DNA of 64,000 bases from Megaustenia siamemsis. Taxonomy: Eukaryota > Mollusca > Gastropoda > Stylommatophora > Ariophantidae. Below are positions 43,330-53,964 of the stretch, one piece after another. The notes under the pieces are model-generated. The model was given only the letters and a program-made list of their open reading frames with translations. It had not been told where the DNA came from and searched no databases. Each line of letters starts with the position of its first letter. Position 1 is the first letter of the stretch. The DNA lies in the NCBI GenBank assembly GCA_032433765.1, contig JAVIAB010000024.1, positions 16,308,648 to 16,372,647 of the forward strand, given 5' to 3'. Both the position numbers and the translations under genes were made by a program.

Positions 43330-43960
43330 AATGTCGCTATATTAAAGAATTATTACCTTCAATGAAATGTTGCTATATGAAATGTAGCTGATAAAAGAAT
43401 TATTACCTTCAATGAAATGTCGCTAGTATTAGTTATTGCCATATATGAAATGTAGCTGATAAAAGAATTATTACCTTCAATGAAATGTCGCTAGTATCAG
43501 TTATTGCCACATATGAAATCTATCTATCTACCTTTTGTCCTTTCGAGCCGAAGACGGCACATAGGGCAGAACTACAATCTCAAAAACAGAAACCTTGCGA
43601 GCCAAAATGGCACATATTGCAGAGATGACTGCTTCTAAAATCTATGGCGCTGTTTTCATAACAATACTTTTTACAATGACAACTTGTCAAGCCATCGATC
43701 AACCTCCTTAGTCGCCTCTTACGACATGCCTGGAAGGTCACAGTGTCACTATTATTTACCTCCCTCATAATGAGGCCCCGATAACACACGGGAACACACA
43801 TGAAATGTCGCTGATGAAGAATTATTACCTTCAATGAAATGTCGCTAGTATTAGTTACTGCCATATATGAAGTGTCGCTGATAAACGAATTGTTACCTTC
43901 AATGAAATGAAATGTCGTCAGTATTAGATATTGCCTTATATGAAATATTTTGTTGTTGTT
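43330..43960 (+). repeat. Tandem repeat with AATTATTACCTTCAATGAAA, interrupted by an insertion
   Basis: Units of about 70 bp (GCTGATAAAAGAATTATTAC, CTTCAATGAAATGTCGCTAG, then TTATTGCCATATATGAAATG). Three units lie left of the insertion at 43518-43801 and two to its right. Confidence 0.85.
43518..43801 (-). mobile_element. Composite SINE-like element with LINE-B tail
   Basis: It interrupts the tandem repeat, with ATGAAAT on both sides (43512-43518 region and 43800-43806). On the - strand a non-LINE 5' body (GGGGCCTCATTATGAGG, GTCGTAAGAGGCGACTAA) is followed by a 3' end resembling the LINE-B tail (GCCCTATGTGCCGTCTTCGG, CTCGAAAGGACAAAAGG, TAGATAGATAG). Confidence 0.6.
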
Positions 43961-44105
43961 CTTTTCTCTTTTCATTGAATCCTACAAGGTGTCGTGGTTT
44001 ATATCATTTGTCGTTCTTGAGCTGCTCAACCTGTCTGAATTAGTGATCTTCCTTTGTTGTTACATGTCTCTGTCACTGCATTTATCCATCTTCTTCTGGG
44101 TTATA
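43961..44105 (-). mobile_element. LINE-E short fragment
   Basis: AAGGTGTCGTGGTTTATATC, ATTTGTCGTTCTTGAGC and ATCCATCTTCTTCTGGGT match the complement of the LINE-E C-terminus and 3' end (compare 63005-63125). Confidence 0.75.
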
Positions 44106-44204
44106 TTTTAATATTTTGTTATTAACAGAATTTATTACCTTCAATGAAATGTCGCCAGAATTGGAAGGATTATTTATGTTGGTCCTTAAAATATCGCTGT
44201 CAAC

Positions 44205-44340
44205 AATTACTATAGGAGTGTCTGTCAACAATTACTTGAATGTGCCTGTCAACAATTACCAGCGTGTGTATGTCGACGATTGCTAATGTGTGTATGTAAA
44301 CAATTACTAAAGAGTGCCTGACAACAATTGTCAACATGAG
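44205..44340 (+). repeat. ~30 bp short tandem repeat
   Basis: Units of the type TGTCTGTCAACAATTACT, about five, imperfect. Confidence 0.7.
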
Positions 44341-44499
44341 TATTCATTTTGCGATTACTCGAGCGTAGCAGGTAAATAAAACTACTATTATTTTGAGTTA
44401 AGCTTACTGCCAACAACAGTGTTGTATTTATTGTTTTCTTGTTATAATTATCATTGCGAAAAGCGGTCACTGTCAACTGTAATACAGCAATTATTCGAG

Positions 44500-47095
44500 T
44501 GTAATTGCCATTATTAATACACAATTAACGGAGTGTTATCGCTATCGCTATCAGTAAAACAATTATTGGAGTGTAATTGCCATCAGTAATACAGCAATAT
44601 TTAAAACTGCTAGAATAAAAAAATTAGATAAGAGGAGTATATGGGTCTACGACCTATGGGCCGGCTACGGCTAAAAAGGTCAATAGATTGATATAATACA
44701 TCAATTATTGGAGTGTAATTGCCATCAGTAATACAGAAATTAATGGAATGTAATTGCCATCAGTAATACAGCAATTATTGGAGTGTAATTGCCATCAGTA
44801 ATACAATTATTGGAGGTAACTGCCATCAGTAAGACGGCAATTATTGGAGTGTAATTGCCATCAGTAATACGATTATTGTAGTGTTATTGCCATCAGTAAT
44901 GCAACAATTATTGGAGTGTTATTGCCATCAGTAATACAACAATTATTGAAGTTTTATTGCCATCAGTAATACAGAAATTAATGGAATGTAATTGCCATCA
45001 GTAATACGTCATTTATTGGAGTGTTATTGCCATCAGTAATACAACAATTATTGAAGTGTTATTGCCATCACTAATACGGCAATTATTGGAGTGTTATTGC
45101 CATCGGTAATACGGCAATTATTGGAGTGTTATTGCCATCGGTAATACGGCAATTATTGGAGTGTTATTGACATCGGTAATACGGCAATTATTGGACTGTT
45201 ATTGACATCGGTAATACGGCAATTATTGGAGTATTATTGCCATCAGTAATACAACAATTATTGGAGTGTTATTGCCATTAGTAATACACCAATTATTGGA
45301 GTGTTATTGCCATCAGTAATACAACAATTATTTGAGTGTTATTGCCATCAGTAATGCAACAATTATTGGAGTGTTATTGCCATCGGTAATACGGCAATTA
45401 TTGGAGTGTTATTGCCATCGGTAATACGGCAATTATTGGAGTGTTATTGACATCGGTAATACGGCAATTATTGGAGTGTTATTGACATCGGTAATACGGC
45501 AATTATTGGAGTATTATTGCCATCAGTAATACAATAATTATTGGAGTGTTATTGCAATTAGTAATACACCAATTATTGGAGTGTTATTGCCATCAGTAAT
45601 GCAACAATTATTGGAGTGTTATTGCCATCAGTAATACAACAATTATTGGAGTGTTATTGCCATCAGTAATGCGGCAATTATTGGAGTGTTATTGCCATCA
45701 GTAATGCAACAATTATTGGAGTGTTATTGCCATCAGTAATGCAACAATTATTGGAGTGTTATTGCCATCAGTAATACAACAATTATTGGAGTGTTATTGC
45801 CATCAGTAATGCGGCAATTATTGGAGTATTATTGCCATCAGTAATACAACAATTATTGGAGTGTTATTGCCATCAGTAATGCGGCAATTATTGGAGTGTT
45901 ATTGCCATCAGTAATACAACAATTATTGAAGTGTTATTGCCATCAGTAATACACCAATTATTGGAGTGTTATTGCTATCAGTAATACACCAATTATTGGA
46001 GTGTTATTGCCATGAGTAATACAACAATTATTGGAGTGTTATTGCTATCAGTAATACAGCAATTATTGGAGTGTTATTGCCATCAGTAATACAATTATTG
46101 GTGTGTTATTGTCATCAGTAATACAACAATTATTGGAGTGTTATTGCCATCAGTAATACAATTATTGGTGTGTTATTGTCATCAGTAATACAACAATTAT
46201 TGGAGTGTTATTGCCATCAGTAATACAATTATTGGTGTGTTATTGTCATCAGTAATACAACAATTATTGGAGTGTTATTGCTATCAGTAATACAGCAATA
46301 ATTGGAGTGTTATTGCCATCAGTAATACAATTATTGGTGTGTTATTGTCATCAGTAATACAACAATTATTGGAGTGTTATTGCCATCAGTAATACAGCAA
46401 TTATTGGAGTGTTATTGCCATCAGTAATACAATTATTGGTGTGTTATTGTCATCAGTAATACAACAATTATTGGAGTGTTATTGCCATCAGTAATACAAC
46501 AATTATTGGAGTGTTATTGCCATCAGTAATACAATTATTGGTGTGTTATTGTCATCAGTAATACAACAATTATTGGAGTGTTATTGCCATCAGTAATACA
46601 ACAATTATTGGAGTGTTATTGCCATCAGTAATACAACAATTATTGGAGTGTTATTGCCATCAGTAATACAACAATTATTGGAGTGTTATTGCCATCAGTA
46701 ATACAATTATTGGTGTGTTATTGTCATCAGTAATACGGCAATTATTGGAGTGTTATTGCCATCAATAATACGGCAATTATTGGAGTGTTATTGCCATCAG
46801 TAATACAATAATTATTGGAGTGTTATTGCCATCAGTAATACGGCAATTATTAGAGTGTAATATTGCCATTAGTATTACAATAATTATTGAAGTGTTATTG
46901 CCATCAGTAATACAGCAATTATTGAAGTGTTATTGCCATCAGTAATACAGCAATTATTGAAGTGTTATTGCCATCAGTAATACAGCAATTATTGAAGTGT
47001 TATTGCCATCAGTAATACAGCAATTATTGAAGTGTAATTGCCATCAGTATTGCAACAATTATTGAAGTGTTATTGCCATCAGTAAACAGCAATTA
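44500..47095 (+). repeat. 35 bp minisatellite
   Basis: The monomer is CAACAATTATTGGAGTGTTA plus TTGCCATCAGTAATA, about 75 units, with shorter 30-31 bp forms lacking CAACA. The variants ATCGGTAATACGG and GTGTGTTATTGTC form local clusters that recur in pairs. A LINE-B tail interrupts it at 44600-44693. Confidence 0.95.
44600..44693 (+). mobile_element. Minimal LINE-B 3' end insertion in the 35 bp array
   Basis: Only ~95 nt of the LINE-B tail (AAACTGCTAGAATAAAAAAA to GGTCAATAGATTGATAT). The flanks AATACAGCAAT and AATACATCAAT could be a target duplication but are also array sequence. Confidence 0.75.
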
Positions 47096-47419
47096 TTGGA
47101 TAGTCCAATATGGTGCTCATCCATCCATAAGTGTTTCGTCAGTCGACCAGAGTGCCGGTCCCCTGCCCCGAAAGGGTCCGTCAATGCTATTGGTGTTCAA
47201 GACACAGAAAGGGCAAGAGCTATTGCTCAAACACCAACAGTGATAAGGCACATGTATCCATCACCGCTAGCGTAGTGGGGCAAGCTGTATGGAGACGTCA
47301 CCAGCCTGGAGCTGACGAATACTTTCCTCGAACTCATTAATATTGACATCTCTAGGCGTACACACAACTAGCACAACGACAGAGAACAATGTAATATACA
47401 CAAAACAGTGCTCAAAGTT
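47096..47419. other. Unassigned sequence right of the 35 bp array
   Basis: A frame at 47131-47340 has cysteines (CPERVRQCYWCSRHRKGKSY) but no recognisable domain. GC is higher than the surroundings. I could not assign it. Confidence 0.3.
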
Positions 47420-47645
47420 AAAATAATGGAGAGACAAAACGAAGAATGACTCAAAGAGACAAAAACAAACGCCACGAAAAGGCCAGATTAAGAGGAAGAC
47501 CGAGAAAGAGATAGATAAAGGGAATACTAGAGTCACTAGGAGGGATAACACCAAAAGAGGCCAACAGAAGAGTAAAGAATCGCAGATTGTATCTCCCCTC
47601 GACGCCAACGGCAATGGAGGAAGGATAGAAGAAGGAGAAGACCAC
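47420..47645 (+). pseudogene. LINE-D C-terminal fragment, copy 2
   Basis: ARLRGRPRKR, then a TAG where the copy at 1-345 has Trp, then ILESLGGITPKEANRR and NRRLYLPSTPTAMEEG. The premature stop marks it as dead. Highly similar to the left-edge copy. Confidence 0.8.
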
Positions 47646-47979
47646 AGGCATACATAGAAGATGAAGAAATACAGAAATAGAAACTCAATTTAATAAGTGT
47701 GGAAGAAAGTGCCAGGTTGCTTACATCTACTTGCAGATGTTGGAAATGTTTACGTTAACGGTACGACGATTGGTGTGATAGTGGTCTAGGTTTGTTGGAA
47801 ATCATGCATCGTATTGCCTAGTAAGGGTTTTATATTTATAAGCCACTTTCGCCTACATTTTCCAATTTGGCAGGTGAGGTTTCCATTTTGGATGCATCTG
47901 CGATAAGCAGATCATCTTGCCAGGATCTTGGACTCTGTGCTGCCATATTTTTGTAGAGCTTTATTGCCTTATCATCATA

Positions 47980-48095
47980 TTTTGGCCATGTAATGAGAAG
48001 GAAACAACTAGAGTACATAGTGATAACTGGAAAAATTGAGGGAAGAAGAGATAGAGGGAAACAGAAAGAATCAAGACCGTCTAAAACAGTGGTAG
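47980..48095 (+). mobile_element. LINE-C short fragment
   Basis: Encodes FGHVMRRKQLEYIVITGKIE and GRRDRGKQKES. It faces the LINE-C copy at 48178-48690, which runs the other way. Confidence 0.7.
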
Positions 48096-48177
48096 CCGAA
48101 TGGCGGCGCACGGGCCAAATACAGTCAGTAAGTCTATTTTCCTAGGCCCCTGATGTGTTCATTGAAACTGCTATATT

Positions 48178-48690
48178 CATCATCAAGTACCATGTCCGCT
48201 GGCGTAGGTGATCATGTCTCTCCACAACTTTCGATCTCGACAGTTATCATTTCTGTTGTTGACATTCTGCCATGCCATTCTCTTAAACTGTCTGATATCT
48301 TTTCTCTTGGCTTCCCTCTATCTCCTCGTCCCTCAATTTTCCCAGTTGTTACAATATATTCCATCTGTTCCCATCTCACAGCATGGACATAAACAATGAT
48401 GATTGTTCTTCCTAATTTTGGAAATTAGCTCTATTTTGTTTTTGCTTTGACCTCTTTCAGAACGTTATCATTAATCTTTTTAGCTGTCCATGGTATTCTC
48501 AACATTCTTATGTAGAACCACATTTCTACAGCTTCTAGTGATTTTCTTGTATGTTGTCCCATTGTGCATGATTAATATCCATATGTTAAGACTAACTCCA
48601 CATAACATTTAAGAACTCTTTTTCTTGTTTCTATTGTCATAAATGGATGGCAGAGTACCTTCCTCATTTTTTTTTGGAAAGCTACTTTTC
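48178..48690 (-). pseudogene. LINE-C 3' half fragment
   Basis: The GATGATGAT tail is at the left. The complement encodes the C-terminal LINE-C region (VMRWEQMEYIV-like, MWFYIRMLRIPWTAKKINDN, then the region of NIDYGQHTRKSLEAVE). Frame-shifted. Confidence 0.75.
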
Positions 48691-48945
48691 CTATCTTACA
48701 TATCCACACATAAAAACCATAATTCCAGTCGGAAAAAAAATAACTATTGACGCCGACAATAAGAAAATGCTTTGTGTATAGCTAACACTGGAAACTTGCT
48801 TTTCTGTCAGTGTCACGTGATTGCGTGCAACCACTAATATTTGACTAAATCACATAAATTGATTGTTGACGATACTCAGGCCCTCTAGTCCTGGACTTGG
48901 CTATAATCCTGCACTCGACCAAGTTTGAGTTGGCCACCAGTGGTC

Positions 48946-50134
48946 TTAACTCTTTTCGTACGTTTCGCCGCACAGTGCGTCACTCTCAATGTGATTAGTG
49001 TAAACCGTCCATCAAACCATATTCTTTTTACGTCTTGTATCATCTTGGTATTGGTGAAATATTATTCCTTGTTCAATTATAAAAAAAATTCAAATGTAAT
49101 ATGTTATCATCATCATCGAGTGCCTTCTCCGCAACGAAGGTTGGCTACCATGGATCGCCATTCTACTCTGTTTCTTGCTTTGATGGTGCAGGCTGTCATA
49201 GATTGACTTGTCCATCTTTTGATGTTACTCGTCAATGTTAGTCTTGTCTGCCTCTGCCTCTTTTACCTTGTATTTTTCCTTCCAATATTACTTTTAGTAG
49301 GCTGTTGTGTCTTTTTACATGCCCCAAAAATGTCATTTGTCTTATCTTAATTGTATTTAGTAGTTCTCTTTTTATTTTCAGTTGTTTTAAAACTTCATCG
49401 TTTGTTATCTTTTCTTTCCATCCAATTCTACCTATTCTTCTATAAATCCACATTTCAAAGGCTTCAATTTTCTGTTCTGTTTTCTTGTCTAATGTCCATG
49501 TTTCTCTTCCATACAGGAGTATTGAGAAGATGTAACATTTTGCCATTCTTAGTTTCACCCTGCTGATATTTGTTTTGTTGTTAGTATATTTTTCATGGCA
49601 TTAAAATTACTTTTTGCCATACCTATTCTTTTGTTTATTTCCATTTTACATTTTCCATCATTGGTTTCCATCATGTATTCCATCAACTGTGATATTTAAT
49701 TGTAGGCCTTGAGAATTTCCTTTATTTATGATCATAGTTTTAGTCTTTTTGATATTCATTTCTAGTCCATATTTTTTGCTTGTTATGTTTATTACATTAA
49801 GCAATTGTTGTAGGTCTTGAGGATTTTCTGCTAGTAATTTTTCCAGTAATTGTTCCAGTAATTGCTCCAGTAATTGTTTTCTAAGTAGTTAATTAAAAAC
49901 GGCTCGTAGTAATTATGTTAATAGTGATGATATCAAAGATATTCCGATAACTGTATTAATGACACTAGTGGCAATTATCCTCCAATAGTTGATTTGCAAG
50001 TAACCCTGATAACGAAAACTTCAATATGTTATATAAATATAAACATGTAGATTAACTCTTAAAAACATGAAAAATTTTGTTTCTGACGTCTCTTCCGTTA
50101 CATTGATAAAAAGCTTCCGTACAGAAAGAGTTAA
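48946..50134. mobile_element. MITE-T, split by a nested LINE-A insertion
   Basis: The left end TTAACTCTTTTCGTACG is at 48946 and the right end CGTACAGAAAGAGTTAA finishes at 50134, near-perfect inverted ends. MITE sequence occupies 48946-49107 and 50033-50134. Between them sits LINE-A, with duplicated target AATATGTTAT. Confidence 0.82.
49108..50022 (-). pseudogene. LINE-A insertion with target-site duplication and chimeric 5' end
   Basis: AATATGTTAT flanks it at 49098-49107 and 50023-50032. On the - strand it runs from about 49840 with LAENPQDLQQLLNVIN (just after the RT YADD position), GLEMNIKKTKTMIINKGNSQ and TWTLDKKTEQKIEAFEMWIY. It continues RRIGRIGWKEKITNDEVLK and FLGHVKRHNSLLK to the ATGATGATG tail at 49108. 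The 5' end (49845-50022) is not LINE-A; it matches 50848-51010. Confidence 0.85.
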
Positions 50135-50137
50135 AGA

Positions 50138-50240
50138 ATGAATTGGTAGAAAATCAACAAAACAACCTATAGAAAGCTGCAGAGACAGAAAGTTAGATCA
50201 CCTGCACCAGTAGGCGCGGTGCTTGATGATGATGATTGCC
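50138..50240 (+). mobile_element. LINE-C 3' end fragment
   Basis: Contains the end of the LINE-C ORF and tail (CACCTGCACCAGTAGGCGCG, TGCTTGATGATGATGAT). Directly follows the MITE. Confidence 0.7.
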
Positions 50241-50337
50241 TTAACCTTTTTTCTGTCAATTTCTTTAATCTTGGTAAACTCTGTTCTTTCTTTAGTGCAT
50301 CAAAGAAGATTCATATATAGGTTACATTTCTGAAATG

Positions 50338-50480
50338 TGCAAAATAAAACAGAGTGATAAATAGCCAGAAAAGAAAATTGAAGCCTTTGAAATGTGGATA
50401 TATAAAAGAAATAGATATAATTGGATGGAAAGAAAAGAAAACAAACGATGAAGTCTTAAAAACTAAAAATTAAAAGAGAA
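50338..50480 (+). mobile_element. LINE-A short internal fragment
   Basis: Encodes KIEAFEMWIYKRN and GWKEKKTNDEVLK-like sequence with indels. Confidence 0.65.
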
Positions 50481-50509
50481 TTTTGTTATCTGTCGGAATT
50501 AAGCTTTTG

Positions 50510-50757
50510 TGAGTTGTATTCGTGGTTGGAAAAAAAAAACACCCCTGCGGTCAACCCAGCCGCTGGCAGAAATGGTTACTCTGGTAGTACTCTGGGAAGG
50601 TGAGGAATGCCGCCTCGCATGGTGGGTTTCGATGTTTGAAGCGACACTATCCAGAAGTCCCGAACACTTCTGGATAAGCGGCTGAGCACATATTGGTGAT
50701 AACTCGCGTGCTAAGACGCTGATTCAAGTCTCGTACTTTACCTTTACATTTACTGTT
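50510..50757 (+). mobile_element. SINE2, 5'-truncated copy
   Basis: Matches the body and 3' end of the 21090-21427 element: GTGGTTGGAAAAAAAAAA, GGGAAGGTGAGGAATG, GCGCTAAGACGC-like and TCTCGTACTTTACCTTTAC. The tRNA head is missing. The tail runs into a 12 bp repeat. Confidence 0.8.
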
Positions 50758-50826
50758 ACATTTACTGTTACATTTACTGTTACATTTACTGTTACGTTTA
50801 CTGTTACATTTACTGTTACATTTACC
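50745..50826 (+). repeat. 12 bp tandem repeat at SINE2 tail
   Basis: TTACATTTACTG, about seven copies, presumably expanded from the SINE2 TTTAC tail. Confidence 0.9.
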
Positions 50827-50847
50827 AATCGTTAGGATGGAAAGGAT

Positions 50848-51010
50848 GTTCCAGTAATTGTTTTCTAAGTAGTTAATTAAAAACGGTTCGTAGTATTTAT
50901 GTTAATAGTGATGATATCAAAGATATTCCGATAACTGTATTAATAACGCTGGTGGCAATTACACTCCAATAGTTGATTTGCAAGTAACCATGATAACGAA
51001 AACTTCAGTA
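50848..51010. repeat. Donor-like copy of the LINE-A chimeric 5' segment
   Basis: It is about 93% identical by eye to 49860-50020 (TTCCAGTAATTGTTTTCTAA, GATATCAAAGATATTCCG, TTGATTTGCAAGTAACC). It continues into unique sequence on the right, whereas the other copy stops at the target duplication. Confidence 0.8.
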
Positions 51011-51740
51011 ATAACATTATACACGTTATAAATAACACCCACAGACTTACAGTTAACATTACTTCAATTATTTGCGTGTCAATATTCTTCTTTCTAATTT
51101 CGTCAGAGATTGTTTACGATTTTAAGAATTCGGCTGTTTAATATCTGGTCGACCGGGAGTGTTTAGTGACAAAAGTAGATGTATCTACAATCACCTTACA
51201 GGAACAGTCAATCTGCGTACGCTTCGAGAAATGCTGGAACGCTCGGTGGAGCGGATACAGGGTTGCTCCTAATGCAATGAAAATGATTACATGAATATAA
51301 TAGATTAATTTGTTAAAAACAACAGCAGCAAATAACAACCATAATGATAATGGTGATAACCGGTTTTTATACCTGGAGAGATAAAATCAACGTGTCATAG
51401 CAGGCCGCTAACGAGAGAAAACAAAGATATGACATTCTTATAATAAAAGCGGGGACAAGGTGTGCGAAGGATTCTGTATTTGCCAGTCCTTAGAAATCCC
51501 CTTTAAGTCTCGTTGGTTTATTCCAAATTAAGACAGCTGTCAGGCTTAGGAGTTATCAGACTTCTTTGCCTTCTGCGTTTGTTAAACGCCCACTGCTGTT
51601 CAGTGTCGGTCTTTCGAGGACGTAAAGTGGGCGTTAATGCGTTTTGCTGTAGTATCTGCGCCTTTCGGTGCACACATCCGACTAAAGAATAGTTATATCG
51701 ATATCAAGTTAAAGGATGTTTTGCAGTGTGATTTCGTTGG
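51011..51740. other. Unassigned sequence with one weak ORF
   Basis: A 66-codon - strand frame (51138-51338) begins with a hydrophobic segment (NKLIYYIHVIIFIALGATLY) and ends in a cysteine-containing basic stretch. It could be a small secreted or membrane peptide or chance. No splice or family evidence. Confidence 0.25.
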
Positions 51741-51755
51741 GTACTGAAGTATTAA

Positions 51756-51876
51756 GAGAGCCGCGATAGCTCAGTGGTTAGTGAACTGGACTACAAAAGA
51801 CAAGAGGCCGGGTTTCGATCCTGACCGACGATTGCCAGGTTCACGATTGACGGAGTTCTTTACTTTTTTTTTGACT
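51756..51876 (+). mobile_element. SINE1 with internal deletion and 14 bp target-site duplication
   Basis: TACTGAAGTATTAA flanks it at 51742-51755 and 51877-51890. The tRNA-like head is intact (GCCGCGATAGCTCAGTGG, box B GGTTTCGATCC). The central ~140 nt are missing and the end is TTTACTTTTTTTTTG. Confidence 0.88.
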
Positions 51877-51974
51877 TACTGAAGTATTAAAATAATGTCG
51901 TACTGAAGCATCGAGGAAGCCAGTGCTTTTCTCCGCTTAAATTATTATTACCGCAATACAATGATCTGCTAGAG

Positions 51975-52230
51975 GTATATTGTCACTATCCCCAAATCAG
52001 TTATTTTATTTGATTATATTATTACTATCCCCAAATCAGTTATTTTCTTTGATTATATTATCACTATCCACAAATCAGTTATTTTATTTGATTATATTAT
52101 CACTATCCCCAAATCAGTTATTTTCTTTGATTATATTATCACTATCCCCAAATCAGTTATTTTCTTTGATTATATTATCACTATCCCCAAATCAGTTATT
52201 TTCTTTGACTATATACTATCCCCAAATAAG
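51975..52230 (+). repeat. 39 bp tandem repeat, ~6 units
   Basis: The monomer is ATCACTATCCCCAAATCAGT plus TATTTTCTTTGATTATATT. Its period is divisible by three, which explains an open frame. Confidence 0.95.
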
Positions 52231-52259
52231 TTTTTAAGGCTTTGACGATTCCGAGATAC

Positions 52260-52465
52260 ATCATCATCATCATCAAGTACCATGCCTGCAGGCGTAGGTT
52301 ATCATGTCTCTTCACAACTTTCGATTTCGACAGTTATTTATAATTTCTGTTGTTGACCTTCTGCCAAGCCATTCTCTTAAGCTGTCTGGTATCTTTTCTC
52401 TTTGCTTCCCTATATCACTTCGTCCCTAAATTTTCAAAGTTGTTACAATATATTCCAGCTGTTCT
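52260..52465 (-). mobile_element. LINE-C 3' end fragment
   Basis: ATCATCATCATC tail at the left, then GTACCATGCCTGCAGGCGTA and the complement of the EYIVTTLKI and VMRR-type ORF end. Confidence 0.75.
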
Positions 52466-52867
52466 CTTATCTCTCCGAGATACATATATTAATGACAATT
52501 GGAAAGTAAAATTACTGCCAGTTAATCTTCTGATACAATGTTCTTTGACAACGGTAATGCAAAACATAAGTACCCGAGAGCTTCCAGAACCGGTATTTTC
52601 GGCCACTAACAATTTTCTTGTTTTATGGAGTGCGTTGATTGAGTTCCTATTTTGTTATTGTGCAAGGGGCCTTAAAAATGTACATAAATGACATTCTGAG
52701 GGCTTTTAGAGAACACTTCTCACTGAAGGTGACATCGAAGCGGAGGATAATCCACATGTCAAGGGATTGTGGGATATGTCGCCACGGAGGGTGGAAACAG
52801 GAAACGCATGCACATAGGAATAAGATGGTAAATCTCAACCAATGGAGGAGAAATGGAAAAAAAATGT
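52466..52867. other. Unassigned sequence
   Basis: Short open frames on both strands (e.g. 52639-52875, RAFREHFSLKVTSKRR) without a recognisable domain. It leads straight into the 40 bp array. Confidence 0.3.
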
Positions 52868-53320
52868 ATGTTTAAAGCTTTATGTAATAGTACGATATAA
52901 ATGTGGAGAGGTTAAATCTTTATATAATAGTACGATAGAAATGTGGAGAGGTTAAAACTTTATGTAATAGTTCGATATAAATGTGGAGAGGTTAAATCTT
53001 TATATAATAGTACGATATAAATGTGGAGAGGTTAAATCTTTATATAATAGTACGATATAAATGTGGAGAGGTTAAATCTTTATATAATAGTACGATATAA
53101 ATGTGGAGAGGTTAAATCTTTATATAATAGTACGATATAAATGTGGAGAGGTTAAAGCTTTATATAATAGTACGATATAAATGTGGAGAGGTTAAAGCTT
53201 TATGTAATAGTACGATACAAATGTGGAGAGGTTAAAGCTTTATATAATAGTACGATACAAATGTGAAGAGGTTAAAGCTTTATGTAATAGTACAATACAA
53301 ATCTGAACAGGTTAAAACTT
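52868..53320 (+). repeat. 40 bp tandem repeat, ~11 units
   Basis: The monomer is TTAAAGCTTTATATAATAGT plus ACGATATAAATGTGGAGAGG. Units vary at GCTTT/TCTTT and TATA/TGTA. Confidence 0.95.
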
Positions 53321-53387
53321 TACGCAATTTTTTTTTCTGTTTTTTTTTTTTCTCATCAAACTTTACAATCAGCTTTACTGCAGTCTC

Positions 53388-53660
53388 ACGAGCTACGATA
53401 GCTCAGTTGTTAGTGAACTGGACTACAAAGGACAAGAGGTAGAGTTCAATCCCAACCGACGGCTTCCAGGTTCACCCAGCCTTAAATGGGTGCCGGATTT
53501 TTTTCTGGGAAAGTAAAGCGGCACGGGCGTAATACCGACCACATTACCCCAAAAATCTTGTGCCGAAGGTCTGTAAAATTTATGGTCACTAACACCATAT
53601 TCCCTATACGCCACTTGGCGTGACGGGGGTACTTTACTTTTTTTTTTTTTTTTTTTTTTT
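53388..53660 (+). mobile_element. SINE1 reference copy, full length with 10 bp target-site duplication
   Basis: CTGCAGTCTC flanks it at 53378-53387 and 53661-53670. The head has box A-like TAGCTCAGTTGTTAG and box B-like GAGTTCAATCCC. The body includes GGGAAAGTAAAGCGGCACGG and CGCCACTTGGCGTGACGG (a short inverted repeat). It ends GTACTTTAC then a run of more than 20 T. A poly-T 3' tail is unusual for a SINE. Confidence 0.95.
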
Positions 53661-53964
53661 CTGCAGTCTCGCAATTTAAAGCATTTCTTTGCCTTGACCC
53701 TTCAACCAATGCAGGAGAGGTTAACAATCAGCAGCTGGAAACACTTTGATAGTTGCTTGAATTGTTAACAGAGCGGATATGGGAATGCTTCGACTGTTGT
53801 GACACCAGATTAAAGAATTCAAGCTGTTTGTTAAAAAATATAAAAGAGGAACTGATTTCGATAATTTGCCTTTATTAAGTAATTTAATTATGTTAAAGAT
53901 ACATGACGTCATTTTTTCGTTGTCCTATTTCTGCTTCATTTATTTATTTCTTATATTTTGCTTT

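Noticed and set aside
43800..43850. Hammerhead ribozyme (CTGATGA ... GAAATGTCGC)
   Set aside because: CTGATGA occurs in one unit only (others read CTGATAAAAG). The would-be stem II does not pair properly, and GAAA is part of the tandem monomer.
47131..47340. Cysteine-containing frame as a transposase zinc-binding tail
   Set aside because: Spacing does not match a known pattern and no other transposase motif is nearby.
51138..51338. Small secreted peptide precursor on the - strand
   Set aside because: Hydrophobic start and some cysteines, but no homology, splice or expression evidence. Kept only as part of an unassigned region.
51756..51830. Functional tRNA gene (GCCGCGATAGCTCAGTGG with box B)
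   Set aside because: It is the head of SINE1, with matching copies across the window and flanking target duplications. No cloverleaf with a convincing anticodon arm was found.
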